This document shows positions 1 through 6,438 of a DNA stretch of 9,301 nt, one piece after another (the stretch's first letter is position 1; each line of letters starts with the position of its first letter). The DNA comes from Gammaproteobacteria bacterium. Its GTDB lineage: Bacteria; Pseudomonadota; Gammaproteobacteria; DSM-19610. The position numbers were made by a program, and so were the translations under genes. A model generated the notes under the pieces. That model saw only the letters and a list, made by a program, of their open reading frames with translations. It searched no databases and was not told the DNA's origin. The stretch is from contig DRQL01000169.1 of NCBI GenBank assembly GCA_011371465.1, forward strand, positions 1 through 9,301, read 5' to 3'.

Positions 1-940
1 AGCCAAAATAGTTCAGTTCCTTTCTGACGTCCTCGAAATCGCTTTCATCCAGTACCTTGGGTATTCCGCCTGGTGAACACTTCGTAAAGGTAAGGCTGAG
101 TCCGCGAAGCCGGGAATAGTCTCCGCTCATGGCGCCTTGTGTCAGGGTTTTCAGATCGGTATCGCTGTTTGCCAGGCTGAATCCCGAATTGCACACAATG
201 GTATGGAAAAACGTTTCATCCGGCTGGCAGGCCAAATGAAAAAATTGTGTGTATTTTCTGTTTTCTTTTACATATTGCAAAATGTATTGCAGGCAGGGTC
301 TTGTCAGTGCCCACCAGTTTGCACCGGTGTAGGCGGCAATATCCCCGGGCAGTTTCCGTTTGTAGAGCAGCGGCACCAGTTTTCTGAAAATGTGATAAAC
401 AAGTTTGCCGGGCATTCGCGTCAACCGGTTCAGCTTGCTGTTGTTAAAGTACACAGACCTGGGATTAAACAACTTATAGTCATACAGGCAAAACGCATTG
501 GTCTTGAATTCACAGCCTACCTCGCTGGTTCTGGCAAACTGCAGGTATTCACTGTCAGAATTTTGCAACATGTCCAGAATATATGCGTTGGATTTAATCG
601 GGTAGTGAACGCCCGACAACAGTACGGCGTATCTGAATTCCGGCACTTCACGTATGGCAGCTTCCATTAATCTAAGCGTCGCTTCGACCTGGCTGTAGCC
701 GCCCCAATATACCTTCACCCTGTCTTTAATAAATCTGATTCTTCCGGTGCCTGGCAGAATTTCCCTGAATTTTCGAATGTCGGTTTTTGCATCTATATGA
801 ATAAAGAATCGCACCCGAATATTATCCAGAGCATCAATCATCCTGGCCAGATGGTCGGGATCCCCGTGAGCAACAATTAAATAGACAACGGTTATACCTG
901 GCATGCCCGGCTTTACGTTCTCTTTGTTTTTGGCTGTCAT
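1..940 (-). CDS. GT14 / Core-2/I-branching family glycosyltransferase, C-terminus cut by window edge
   Basis: Reading the minus strand from ATG at 940 gives 313 open codons with no stop before the window edge, so the gene is partial. Family landmarks are in order. An N-terminal strand VVYLIVAHGDPDHLARMI (residues 18-35) is followed by FFIHIDAK (45-52), then VYWGGYSQVEATLRLM (77-92), LLSGVHYPIKS (107-117), the acceptor-side block GANWWALTR (206-214) and the catalytic-region PDETFFHTIVCNS (240-252). These match the Branch domain (PF02485, GT14). Known members transfer GlcNAc or xylose from a UDP-sugar to glycan or peptide acceptors; donor and acceptor here are unknown. No signal peptide or membrane segment is seen, so it is probably cytoplasmic. 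An in-frame stop lies upstream of 940, and the Shine-Dalgarno is weak. It lies 173 bp downstream of the ATP-grasp gene on the same strand and may be cotranscribed. The family call is firm; the substrate is not. Confidence 0.93.
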   Translation of the reverse strand, partial: MTAKNKENVKPGMPGITVVYLIVAHGDPDHLARMIDALDNIRVRFFIHIDAKTDIRKFREILPGTGRIRFIKDRVKVYWGGYSQVEATLRLMEAAIREVPEFRYAVLLSGVHYPIKSNAYILDMLQNSDSEYLQFARTSEVGCEFKTNAFCLYDYKLFNPRSVYFNNSKLNRLTRMPGKLVYHIFRKLVPLLYKRKLPGDIAAYTGANWWALTRPCLQYILQYVKENRKYTQFFHLACQPDETFFHTIVCNSGFSLANSDTDLKTLTQGAMSGDYSRLRGLSLTFTKCSPGGIPKVLDESDFEDVRKELNYFG

Positions 941-971
941 GGCTAACTTCTGATCCCCGTCGTTTTGGCTT

Positions 972-1076
972 TTAAACCATCATAACCTGCTTGTGTTTGC
1001 TGGCGCCGTTATTAACAGGACAACTGGTCCCGGCCAACCGGGTCAGTACGATGACGCCGATTACCCAACACGCCAT
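972..1076 (-). CDS. possible 34-aa small ORF between ATP-grasp and glycosyltransferase genes
   Basis: An ATG-started frame of 34 codons ends in TAA. It begins MACWVIGVIVLTRLAG, a short hydrophobic stretch that could be a membrane anchor or signal, followed by a polar tail ending KHKQVMMV. A GGCAGG stretch sits almost directly before the ATG, too close for a good ribosome site. It lies in the gap between two same-strand genes and could be translated from the same transcript. Nothing in it matches a family I know, and a frame this short is expected by chance, so it is listed only as a candidate. Confidence 0.17.
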   Translation of the reverse strand: MACWVIGVIVLTRLAGTSCPVNNGASKHKQVMMV

Positions 1077-1113
1077 AACCTGCCAGTGTCAGCAGTATTC
1101 GTAGCTGAAGCTG

Positions 1114-2070
1114 TTACGGCTGGCTAAGTCCAGGGGACCACCTGAAACTCAGGCGCGAGAAGTAGTGCTTGTCATATACCAGTGGTACCTGCCGGTCATC
1201 ACCGTCCAGTGCATTTACCGCCGCGGCAATCGATTGCATCGAGTGGCGGATTGCTTCCGCGTAAGCGCCGCTGGTCCCTTCGACACGAAGACCGATTGAC
1301 GGGTTGGTATTGATTTCATAAACAGCCGGTTTCTCGCCGTCAAATCCGAAATCCACTCTTCCGTACTCGATGTTGGCAATATCAAAAACGTGACGCATGT
1401 AGTCGGCGTACGGGTTCTCCGTCATTTCCTGTACCGAAGCCGCCAGATCTTCCTCCGTGGCCAGCTTGATATCCCCGTATTTGACAAACGGGCTGGCTTC
1501 GGTGACCGGGTTGGCTGCAATCATTCGATCTCCGATGCGATACAGGGTGGAGCGGCGGTAGATGTTTTTCCGGTGCTCCCGGTTGATGAATTCGATTACC
1601 AGCATGTATTGTAAGGGAAAACCGGAATCGCGCAGCTCATTCAGTCGTCGGACCAGGGTTGCCTGGTCGGGTATCAGGTCCTGGAAATCCTGTTTATGAT
1701 GGGAGACGCACTTCAGGAAGACCGGGAAACGAGACGGTTCCGGGTCCAGGGCGGCCGGGTAGGCGCGAAACCGGTTCAGCCCGGCCTTGTGGAGCCGGAA
1801 CAGCAATTCTTCCCGTTGGCAGCTCCTCGCAGGGTCATTGAGCACGCGGATACCGCCCCTGCCCAGTTGCCGGAACAGGTTGCCGGCCATGGCCAGCTCA
1901 AAGTGGCGTAACCGGTCCAGGTCGGTGAATATACAGGCGGCTGCCCGGATGCTGGACTGGCGTGCCAGCCAGTTGTAGGAGCGGACCTTGACCACGGCCT
2001 TGCGAAACGGCGACTTGAGGATGCCGTTCAGTGGGGGACGATGGCTTGCTGTAGTGAAAAAGTATATCAT
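1114..2070 (-). CDS. ATP-grasp superfamily ligase-like protein
   Basis: ATG at 2070 gives 318 residues. The C-terminal half carries an ATP-grasp fold signature: a candidate ATP-binding Lys in RFPVFLKC (residue 120), the hinge strand YMLVIEFI (Glu about 160), and the metal-binding pair VDFGFDG (Asp 240) and VYEINTNPSIG (Glu 252, Asn 254). The N-terminal region with FTDLDRL and GGIRVLNDPARSCQREELL resembles the pre-ATP-grasp part of RimK-like ligases. Family members join a carboxylate to an amine or hydroxyl via an acyl-phosphate; in RiPP loci they form side-chain esters or amides. The frame stays open to GTG 2112 (14 residues more), but I prefer 2070 because MIYFFTTASHR starts the first beta strand. 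Neither start has a clear Shine-Dalgarno. It diverges from the small-peptide genes with a shared upstream region. The substrate is inferred only; the small peptides are the obvious candidates. Confidence 0.85.
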   Translation of the reverse strand: MIYFFTTASHRPPLNGILKSPFRKAVVKVRSYNWLARQSSIRAAACIFTDLDRLRHFELAMAGNLFRQLGRGGIRVLNDPARSCQREELLFRLHKAGLNRFRAYPAALDPEPSRFPVFLKCVSHHKQDFQDLIPDQATLVRRLNELRDSGFPLQYMLVIEFINREHRKNIYRRSTLYRIGDRMIAANPVTEASPFVKYGDIKLATEEDLAASVQEMTENPYADYMRHVFDIANIEYGRVDFGFDGEKPAVYEINTNPSIGLRVEGTSGAYAEAIRHSMQSIAAAVNALDGDDRQVPLVYDKHYFSRLSFRWSPGLSQP

Positions 2071-2115
2071 TAACACATTGTATTCTAATGGGAAAAGACT
2101 TAAATCCGGCACCTG

Positions 2116-2142
2116 TTGAATGGTTGTCCAGAATCTTATAAC
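2116..2142 (+). promoter_or_regulatory. candidate promoter for the small-peptide genes
   Basis: TTGAAT (2116-2121) and TATAAC (2137-2142) resemble -35 and -10 boxes, with a short 15-bp spacer. They lie about 57 bp before the first peptide start. The second repeat unit keeps TTGAAT (2360-2365) but has GGTAAC in place of the -10, so copy 2 may rely on read-through. The call is weak because of the short spacer. Confidence 0.3.
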
Positions 2143-2198
2143 CTAAGTCGGCGAGAAGTGGCAAGACGTTAACAAATAACACCAAAGAGGTGAAAATC

Positions 2199-2300
2199 AT
2201 GAGTAAAATAAAACTGGATGCAACCAAACTGCTCGGCAATACACAGAAAGGCCGCACCATGGCGGGCCAGAAACCTGCGGGCGCAAAACCTGATAAATAA
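2199..2300 (+). CDS. small peptide A, 33 aa, candidate RiPP precursor (first of tandem pair)
   Basis: The product begins MSKIKLDATKLLGNTQKGRT and ends MAGQKPAGAKPDK. GAGGTG (2187-2192) lies 6 nt before the ATG, a strong Shine-Dalgarno. The peptide is Lys-rich and has no Cys, no aromatic residue, and only two acids, Asp7 and Asp32. It shares 26 N-terminal positions with peptide B except Ser2/Ala and Thr20/Ile, and several codon differences are silent (Asp7, Leu12), which supports translation. It sits upstream of an HExxH peptide-modification protein and diverges from an ATP-grasp gene, so a modified-peptide precursor is the natural inference. No known leader motif or core class is recognised. 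The GQKPxGxKP tail, where the copies vary, could be the core; alternatively the invariant N-terminal part is modified. Confidence 0.8.
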   Translation: MSKIKLDATKLLGNTQKGRTMAGQKPAGAKPDK

Positions 2301-2319
2301 GGCTTTTGTTTTGCTGTGT

Positions 2320-2342
2320 GCCGGTGGACAGGTTCCGCCGGC
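2320..2342 (+). terminator. conserved GC-rich hairpin after peptide A
   Basis: GCCGGTGGA (2320-2328) pairs with TCCGCCGGC (2334-2342) around a 5-nt loop, a 9-bp stem with one G-T wobble. There is no following T-run, so it is more likely a stability or processing hairpin or a weak terminator than a classical intrinsic terminator. The same stem recurs after peptide B. Confidence 0.5.
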
Positions 2343-2443
2343 CATTGCGCCGGCGTCTGTTGAATGCCTGTCCCGAAATCTGGTAACCCGGGACAGAGAG
2401 AAGTGACAAGACGCTAATAAATAACACCCAAGAGGTAAATAAC

Positions 2444-2542
2444 ATGGCTAAAATAAAACTGGACGCAACCAAACTGCTTGGCAATACACAGAAAGGCCGC
2501 ATCATGGCGGGCCAGAAACCTGTCGGCAGAAAGCCTGAGTAG
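2444..2542 (+). CDS. small peptide B, 32 aa, candidate RiPP precursor (second of tandem pair)
   Basis: The product begins MAKIKLDATKLLGNTQKGRI and ends MAGQKPVGRKPE. GAGGT (2432-2436) stands 7 nt before the ATG. Compared with peptide A, the first 26 residues differ only at positions 2 and 20, while the tail changes AGAKPDK to VGRKPE. One conserved acid near the N-terminus (Asp7) and one near the C-terminus (Glu32) remain, and Cys and aromatics are absent. The gene lies 121 bp before the HExxH protein gene on the same strand, so the order peptide A, peptide B, modification enzyme fits one operon. As with copy A, precursor function is inferred from context and the family is unknown to me. Confidence 0.8.
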   Translation: MAKIKLDATKLLGNTQKGRIMAGQKPVGRKPE

Positions 2543-2562
2543 ACTCAATCACTCGATAGTGT

Positions 2563-2585
2563 GCCGGCGGAGTGATTCCGCCGGC
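2563..2585 (+). terminator. conserved GC-rich hairpin after peptide B
   Basis: GCCGGCGGA (2563-2571) and TCCGCCGGC (2577-2585) form a perfect 9-bp stem with loop GTGAT. There is no T-run. A second, mutually exclusive stem is possible between AATCACTC (2547-2554) and GAGTGATT (2570-2577), which overlaps the first. The hairpin lies between peptide B and the HExxH gene, where it could cap peptide mRNA and lower expression of the enzyme relative to the peptides. Confidence 0.5.
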
Positions 2586-2663
2586 CACGCAGATACTCTC
2601 CAGTCACTTGATTACGCGGTCGCGCAGTAGGTAACCAGCCAGCCTGGATTCATCAAGTCAATC

Positions 2664-3680
2664 ATGACGGAGTCGCGAAACCGCTTTTTCCCTTCGGTCG
2701 ATAACGGTCTGCAGGCACGTGCAGCCATACACGCACGACTGCATGAAAGCCTGGCGCATATTTTTGAACAGTGCGAAGGGCATGTCACCATTGACTGGTC
2801 CCGCGCTGACATGCTTCTCCTGCGAACCACCACCGGCGAACGTTTGCCTCCCGTCCTGTTCGGCCATTATTTCCGTCTGGTCCAGGTGATCGAAAACGGT
2901 ACTATGGATGAGGTGCAACAGGCTGTCGATACGCTATTGAACCATGCCTCCGACGCGGATGTTGTGCCCATGCGCGTTCGTCCCCTGGTCCGGCAGGAAT
3001 TCACGGTCGAGGAAGAAGCGGATTTGCGCCGCGAGTTTGTTTCTGAATCATTACACGATGAGCAGATTCGCCACCTGGATGACAACGGGCTGGCTTCGAC
3101 ACTGGACCAGTTTAACCGGTCGTTGTCGATTCTGCGCACGCACGCCCCACAGACATATGGAGAAATCGATGCGCTTGTCTGCGAGTTTGTACCTGCGCTG
3201 GGTCATGCCTGGGAGGGCATGGAGTTTGACGGTTGCAGCAGCCTGGAGCGCTGGGGCACCGTGCTGATCAACGCAAAGCTGCCGAGGACCGATCTCCAGC
3301 TTTGTGAAGCGATTACCCATGAAAGCGCGCACAATGCGTTGTTTGCCATGGCGCCGGTCAACTTCCATGTTGAGAACGACCCGGACGAGCTGTACAAATC
3401 ACCACTGCGCCTGGATCCCCGCCCAATGAATGGCATCTACCACGCCACTTTCGTGCTGGCGCGGATGTGTTTTGCCATGCGGGAAGTTGCGGCATCTGCA
3501 ACCGCCGGTGTCGCCTTGCAGGAAGAGGCGCTAAAGCTTGCCAGGGAAAGCGCCAGGTTGTTTGCTGACGGGCACGAGGTGCTTGAAAAACATGCCCGCT
3601 ATACGCCTGAGGGGAGACGTATAATGCAGGACGCCGCCCGCTATATGAGTACTGGTGCAGTATGCAATGAGAATCCCTGA
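2664..3680 (+). CDS. HExxH-motif peptide-modification protein (alpha-ketoglutarate-dependent peptide beta-hydroxylase type)
   Basis: The 338-residue product has EAITHESAHNALFAM with HExxH at 219-223, then LYKSPLRLDPRPMNGIYHATFV with DPRP at 251-254 and a further His at 260. This order (HExxH, YxSPxRxDPRP, GxxHxxFV) fits the HExxH motif domain (TIGR04267) of RiPP systems, whose characterised members are Fe(II)/2-oxoglutarate beta-hydroxylases of peptide residues. By analogy His219, His223 and His260 would bind iron and Arg253 could hold 2-oxoglutarate; that is inference. FDGCSSLERWGTVLIN (188-203) precedes the motif, and residues 1-185 are mostly helical and may recognise the peptide. It is a stand-alone form, not fused to a radical SAM domain. 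An in-frame stop lies shortly upstream of ATG 2664, and no clear Shine-Dalgarno is seen. It follows both small peptides on the same strand. Confidence 0.85.
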   Translation: MTESRNRFFPSVDNGLQARAAIHARLHESLAHIFEQCEGHVTIDWSRADMLLLRTTTGERLPPVLFGHYFRLVQVIENGTMDEVQQAVDTLLNHASDADVVPMRVRPLVRQEFTVEEEADLRREFVSESLHDEQIRHLDDNGLASTLDQFNRSLSILRTHAPQTYGEIDALVCEFVPALGHAWEGMEFDGCSSLERWGTVLINAKLPRTDLQLCEAITHESAHNALFAMAPVNFHVENDPDELYKSPLRLDPRPMNGIYHATFVLARMCFAMREVAASATAGVALQEEALKLARESARLFADGHEVLEKHARYTPEGRRIMQDAARYMSTGAVCNENP

Positions 3681-3682
3681 GT

Positions 3683-4582
3683 TTATTTCCGAAGTATTCC
3701 TTCACCATAGTCCCAGCAGTCCAGACTGCATCCCGTGATCTTTTCCAGCTCGTCTTTCTCCGGCAGGTAAACAGACCGGAGGAATTCGATGTCTTCCTTG
3801 TTGATTGCATGCCTTGCCAGCACATCAAAACGGTCCAGTAGCCGTCCCGTTTTTGAGCCGATCGCGCTCCTGGAGAATCCGCCTGTATAGTAGCTGAATA
3901 CGATCCGGGTCCACCCCCAGCTCTTGTGTACTCGTTTACCCGGTTGCGCCGGTCTGAAATCGGGGTCCAGGCCAAGGTAGCTATAGATATCGGTAAGGGT
4001 CAGATCCCAGTTCTTTCTGATCTGGTCTTCAAAAATGAGGATACGGAACCGGTCTGAGGGGATGTGTTTCAACCAGGCATTAAGATACCCTGCATACAGG
4101 CCGAACTCCAGGATGCGCATCTTCGGCATTTCTGTAGCGACTTTCCTGAGTCCGAGCAGTGGGGACGTCGATCCCTTTTTCATCCAGTGCAGATAGGCGG
4201 AAACCGCGCGGCGGACAGGATCGCGCAGTACAACAATGAATCTGGCTTCCGGGAATTTCCCCGAGATGAGTTCGGGAATGGTTGGCAGCGACTCATTGAA
4301 TTCGATCTGACTGGACGGGTTGTACCAGTAGGGAACGCGGTCATAAAAATAGGTTGTCGATGCCTCGCCGGTCAGCTTGTTCGGGTCCAGGCCCTTGAAA
4401 TGGTTAAAATACCAGTCGTCGCCTCTGTTATAGAGTTCCGCCGATCCGAAGTAGTGCAGTTCTTTCGGGGAAGGCAGGGAGGTCTCCGGATGCTGGTCGA
4501 GCATATTCCATAACCAGGTGGTACCGGCTTTCTGCGCGCCGATAATAAAAAATGCCGGTTCATTTCTTGCTGGCGGGTTCAA
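3683..4582 (-). CDS. PAPS-dependent sulfotransferase
   Basis: FFIIGAQKAGTTWLWNML near the N-terminus is the 5'-phosphosulfate loop. FIVVLRDPVRRAVSAYLHW around residue 120 is the 3'-phosphate binding block with its Arg and Ser. LPSPKELHYF and GEASTTYFYD between them are typical of bacterial and heparan-type sulfotransferases (Sulfotransfer_1/3). The enzyme would move a sulfuryl group from PAPS to a hydroxyl or amine of a sugar, lipid or peptide; the acceptor cannot be read from sequence. There is no signal peptide. I chose TTG at 4582 because AGGAG lies 9 nt upstream; TTG at 4600 is in frame but lacks a ribosome site, and no in-frame ATG precedes the PSB loop. It is downstream of the acyltransferase gene on the same strand, 95 bp away, and converges on the HExxH gene with 2 bp between the stops. 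Confidence 0.9.
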   Translation of the reverse strand: MNPPARNEPAFFIIGAQKAGTTWLWNMLDQHPETSLPSPKELHYFGSAELYNRGDDWYFNHFKGLDPNKLTGEASTTYFYDRVPYWYNPSSQIEFNESLPTIPELISGKFPEARFIVVLRDPVRRAVSAYLHWMKKGSTSPLLGLRKVATEMPKMRILEFGLYAGYLNAWLKHIPSDRFRILIFEDQIRKNWDLTLTDIYSYLGLDPDFRPAQPGKRVHKSWGWTRIVFSYYTGGFSRSAIGSKTGRLLDRFDVLARHAINKEDIEFLRSVYLPEKDELEKITGCSLDCWDYGEGILRK

Positions 4583-4677
4583 TCTGTTCTTCTCCTGCAA
4601 AGGGGGGATGATGGCTGTATTGGGGGCATAACGGTACAGGCATGACCCTGAAGCCGTATTCAGTAACTGAATTGAAA

Positions 4678-5844
4678 TCAGCCGCCGCCCGGCATTCGCA
4701 ACAGTATCCTGCCCGCCCCAGGCTCAAAACGAACCAGTGAAGCCCACCGGTACCCGGCTTCCAGTTGTCGTGAACTCACGAGCAACAACAAAACTGCCAG
4801 GAACAGCAAAGACGCAAAAATTGCCCCGGAGACGTTTTGCGATGCCATGCTCGCAGGGAGCAGGCTGAGAATGATGTTGCCCAGACTGTAGCTCAGCAGT
4901 GAGGAACGGGAAAACGAAAGTGGTACCCGGGTCCAGCCCGGCATTTTGCTGTGCAGGGGAATGATCCGGGACAGGACAAAAAGCGTCGCTGCGCAGGCAA
5001 TCAGCCCGACTGCGTAATAGCCGATGTGATTGTGCGAACGATACTGGTAGTTGGCGAAGCGACGGATTACGCCTGACAGTGAGACGTCCGCCGCCAGCCA
5101 GGCGACGATGGCCATGCATACTGCTGCCATCGCGAGCAGGGTGTAGTTGAACTGTTTCAGGCCGGCCTGTTTCCAGTTGTGCAGGCTGGCGGCAACCAGC
5201 ATGCCGGCGAATACAAACGTCATGCCGTGCCAGACGCTGGGACCATCGAGCGTGCTGCCTGTGCCCAGCAGGATGCCGGCCAGGGCGTCCAGTCGACCCA
5301 GGGAGACGCCTGAATACTGGTCGAGGATAGTATCCCCCAACCAGATGGTGAACAGCATCATTACCAGCGACAGGGGGCCTGTGCGGCAACGTATCCAGAT
5401 AATGGGAATGGCAAGCAGCATGGCGACACTGTAAAGCCGCAGGATATTGCCGAAGACGGCGCTATCCATAAAGAACATCGCGTGGGTGGCTTGTGAAAGC
5501 GTGGTATGCCCGCCGATTACCCCAGCGATCACCGTTAACTGGTACCCCAGGTAACACTGGGCGCTGCGCAGAACCAGCCGTCGCACCACGCTGGGCAGAC
5601 CGTTTTCCCGCGCTTTCCGGGCGTACACCAGTTCCAGCATCATGCCGAACATGAAGACGAACAGGGGGGTGGCGGTGCGGGTGAACAGCTTGATTTTCAG
5701 TGCATCGTCGCCCAGCGCCGTAAAGCCGCCGAAGGCGATCATGGCGTGTGAGAACAGCGCCAGGACGATGGCATACGAGCGGGCTACATCGATGAAATTG
5801 AGCCGTGACAGTGTTTTTCCGGTCATGGTGTGCTCGTGCAACAA
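4678..5844 (-). CDS. integral membrane acyltransferase-3-like protein
   Basis: The 388-residue product is strongly hydrophobic, with roughly ten predicted membrane segments. The first, LNFIDVARSYAIVLALFSHA, has the Asp19, Arg22 and His33 pattern of the acyltransferase-3 family (PF01757), and TRTATPLFVFMFGMMLELVYARK follows as the usual second block. Family members (OafA, NodX, OpgC types) transfer acetyl, succinyl or similar groups to surface or exported glycans; a few modify small molecules. The frame opens at TTG 5844, which has AGGA 5 nt upstream, while ATG at 5826 has no good ribosome site, so I keep the TTG. The sulfotransferase gene follows on the same strand and both are probably cotranscribed. 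The family is likely; the donor and acceptor are unknown. Confidence 0.78.
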   Translation of the reverse strand: MLHEHTMTGKTLSRLNFIDVARSYAIVLALFSHAMIAFGGFTALGDDALKIKLFTRTATPLFVFMFGMMLELVYARKARENGLPSVVRRLVLRSAQCYLGYQLTVIAGVIGGHTTLSQATHAMFFMDSAVFGNILRLYSVAMLLAIPIIWIRCRTGPLSLVMMLFTIWLGDTILDQYSGVSLGRLDALAGILLGTGSTLDGPSVWHGMTFVFAGMLVAASLHNWKQAGLKQFNYTLLAMAAVCMAIVAWLAADVSLSGVIRRFANYQYRSHNHIGYYAVGLIACAATLFVLSRIIPLHSKMPGWTRVPLSFSRSSLLSYSLGNIILSLLPASMASQNVSGAIFASLLFLAVLLLLVSSRQLEAGYRWASLVRFEPGAGRILLRMPGGG

Positions 5845-6168
5845 TGGGTTCCTGACGGTTGATCGTGCTACCCGAATGATAACGCAAGTACCGGCAAAAA
5901 CCTGATTCCGGTTTTGCTATCGCTGCAGGTGCGGCAAGCAATCCCTGGTGTGTTGTTCCGTGCCGGGTTTCCGGTCATGGCTGATCATCCCTTGCCCCGC
6001 TTTCCCGAATATGCAATGGAGGTGCGATGCGGTGGTTCAGCACCCGCTATTCACGGCACAGCCGTTGAGCAGTACGTGACAGCCCGTGGTCAACTCATCG
6101 GGACTGGTTTCCTGTATCGGTCAGACCGGGCAATAATTGATGTGGGAGGGTAGAGCGCCGGCCGTGGA

Positions 6169-6288
6169 CTAACAGGCGCGCTCCAGGGTTCCCTCGGCAG
6201 TATAGCCGCCGGTGGGGGCGATCAGTTTGCCGGTTTTGTTCAGGAAATCGCACCCGCTGTTGATGTTTTTCGCATATATTGCATTGTA
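6169..6288 (-). pseudogene. start-less 39-codon frame, possible gene remnant
   Basis: The minus strand has 39 open codons ending in TAG at 6169, directly preceded by TGA TAA and lacking any ATG, GTG or TTG start at its head. The translation includes SGCDFLNKTGKLIAPTGGYT and ends AEGTLERAC, which looks like ordinary globular protein rather than random sequence. I do not recognise the source. It may be the tail of a decayed gene at the edge of the accessory block, or a chance frame. Confidence 0.2.
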
Positions 6289-6411
6289 TTATCAGTTGGT
6301 TATGAATTTATGTCTCCATTAACGGTCGTCAGCTGTGCGGCTGACCGGGGCCAACAGCCAATTCAGAAATCCCCCGGGCAGTGATATCCAATGGCGTAGA
6401 TGCGGAAATGC

Positions 6412-6438
6412 ATGACCCCCGCGGAATTTACGTATAAT
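6412..6438 (+). promoter_or_regulatory. probable sigma70-type promoter for the 6484 gene
   Basis: A perfect TATAAT (6433-6438) stands 45 bp before the start codon. The best -35 is ATGACC (6412-6417) with a 15-bp spacer, a poor match. The -10 box alone makes this the strongest promoter-like site in the window, and it would serve the 6484 gene and possibly rnd. Confidence 0.5.

Larger units (their letters stand above)
2114..2585 (+). repeat. tandem duplication, period about 245 bp, each unit carrying leader, small gene and hairpin
   Basis: Unit 1 (2114-2342) and unit 2 (2358-2585) align from TGTTGAATG through the leader (GAGAAGTGRCAAGACG, then AACAAATAACACC or TAATAAATAACACCC), the Shine-Dalgarno, the whole small gene and a GC-rich 3' hairpin. 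The coding parts are nearly identical for 26 codons. The stretches between stop codon and hairpin differ. The unit therefore duplicates a complete expression cassette rather than only a reading frame, and the pattern fits gene duplication with conservation of both copies. Confidence 0.9.

Noticed and set aside
137..670. 177-codon plus-strand frame
   Set aside because: It lies entirely opposite the GT14 gene, whose motifs are clear on the minus strand.
1898..2505. Two antisense hydrophobic frames opposite the small peptides, sharing RPFCVLPSSLVASSFIL
   Set aside because: Their similarity follows automatically from the plus-strand duplication. They lack ribosome sites, while the plus-strand peptides have strong ones and silent differences.
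2114..2585. Tandem repeat as a CRISPR-like array
   Set aside because: There are only two units of about 245 bp, each with a complete coding cassette and no short repeat/spacer pattern.
3313..3336. HESAH as a zinc metalloprotease site
   Set aside because: The following DPRP and GIYH blocks and the genomic context fit the HExxH peptide-modification family better, and there is no signal peptide or pro-domain.
5914..6153. 79-codon TTG-started plus frame in the junction
   Set aside because: No Shine-Dalgarno, rare start codon and no recognisable motif; a chance frame in GC-rich DNA is more likely.
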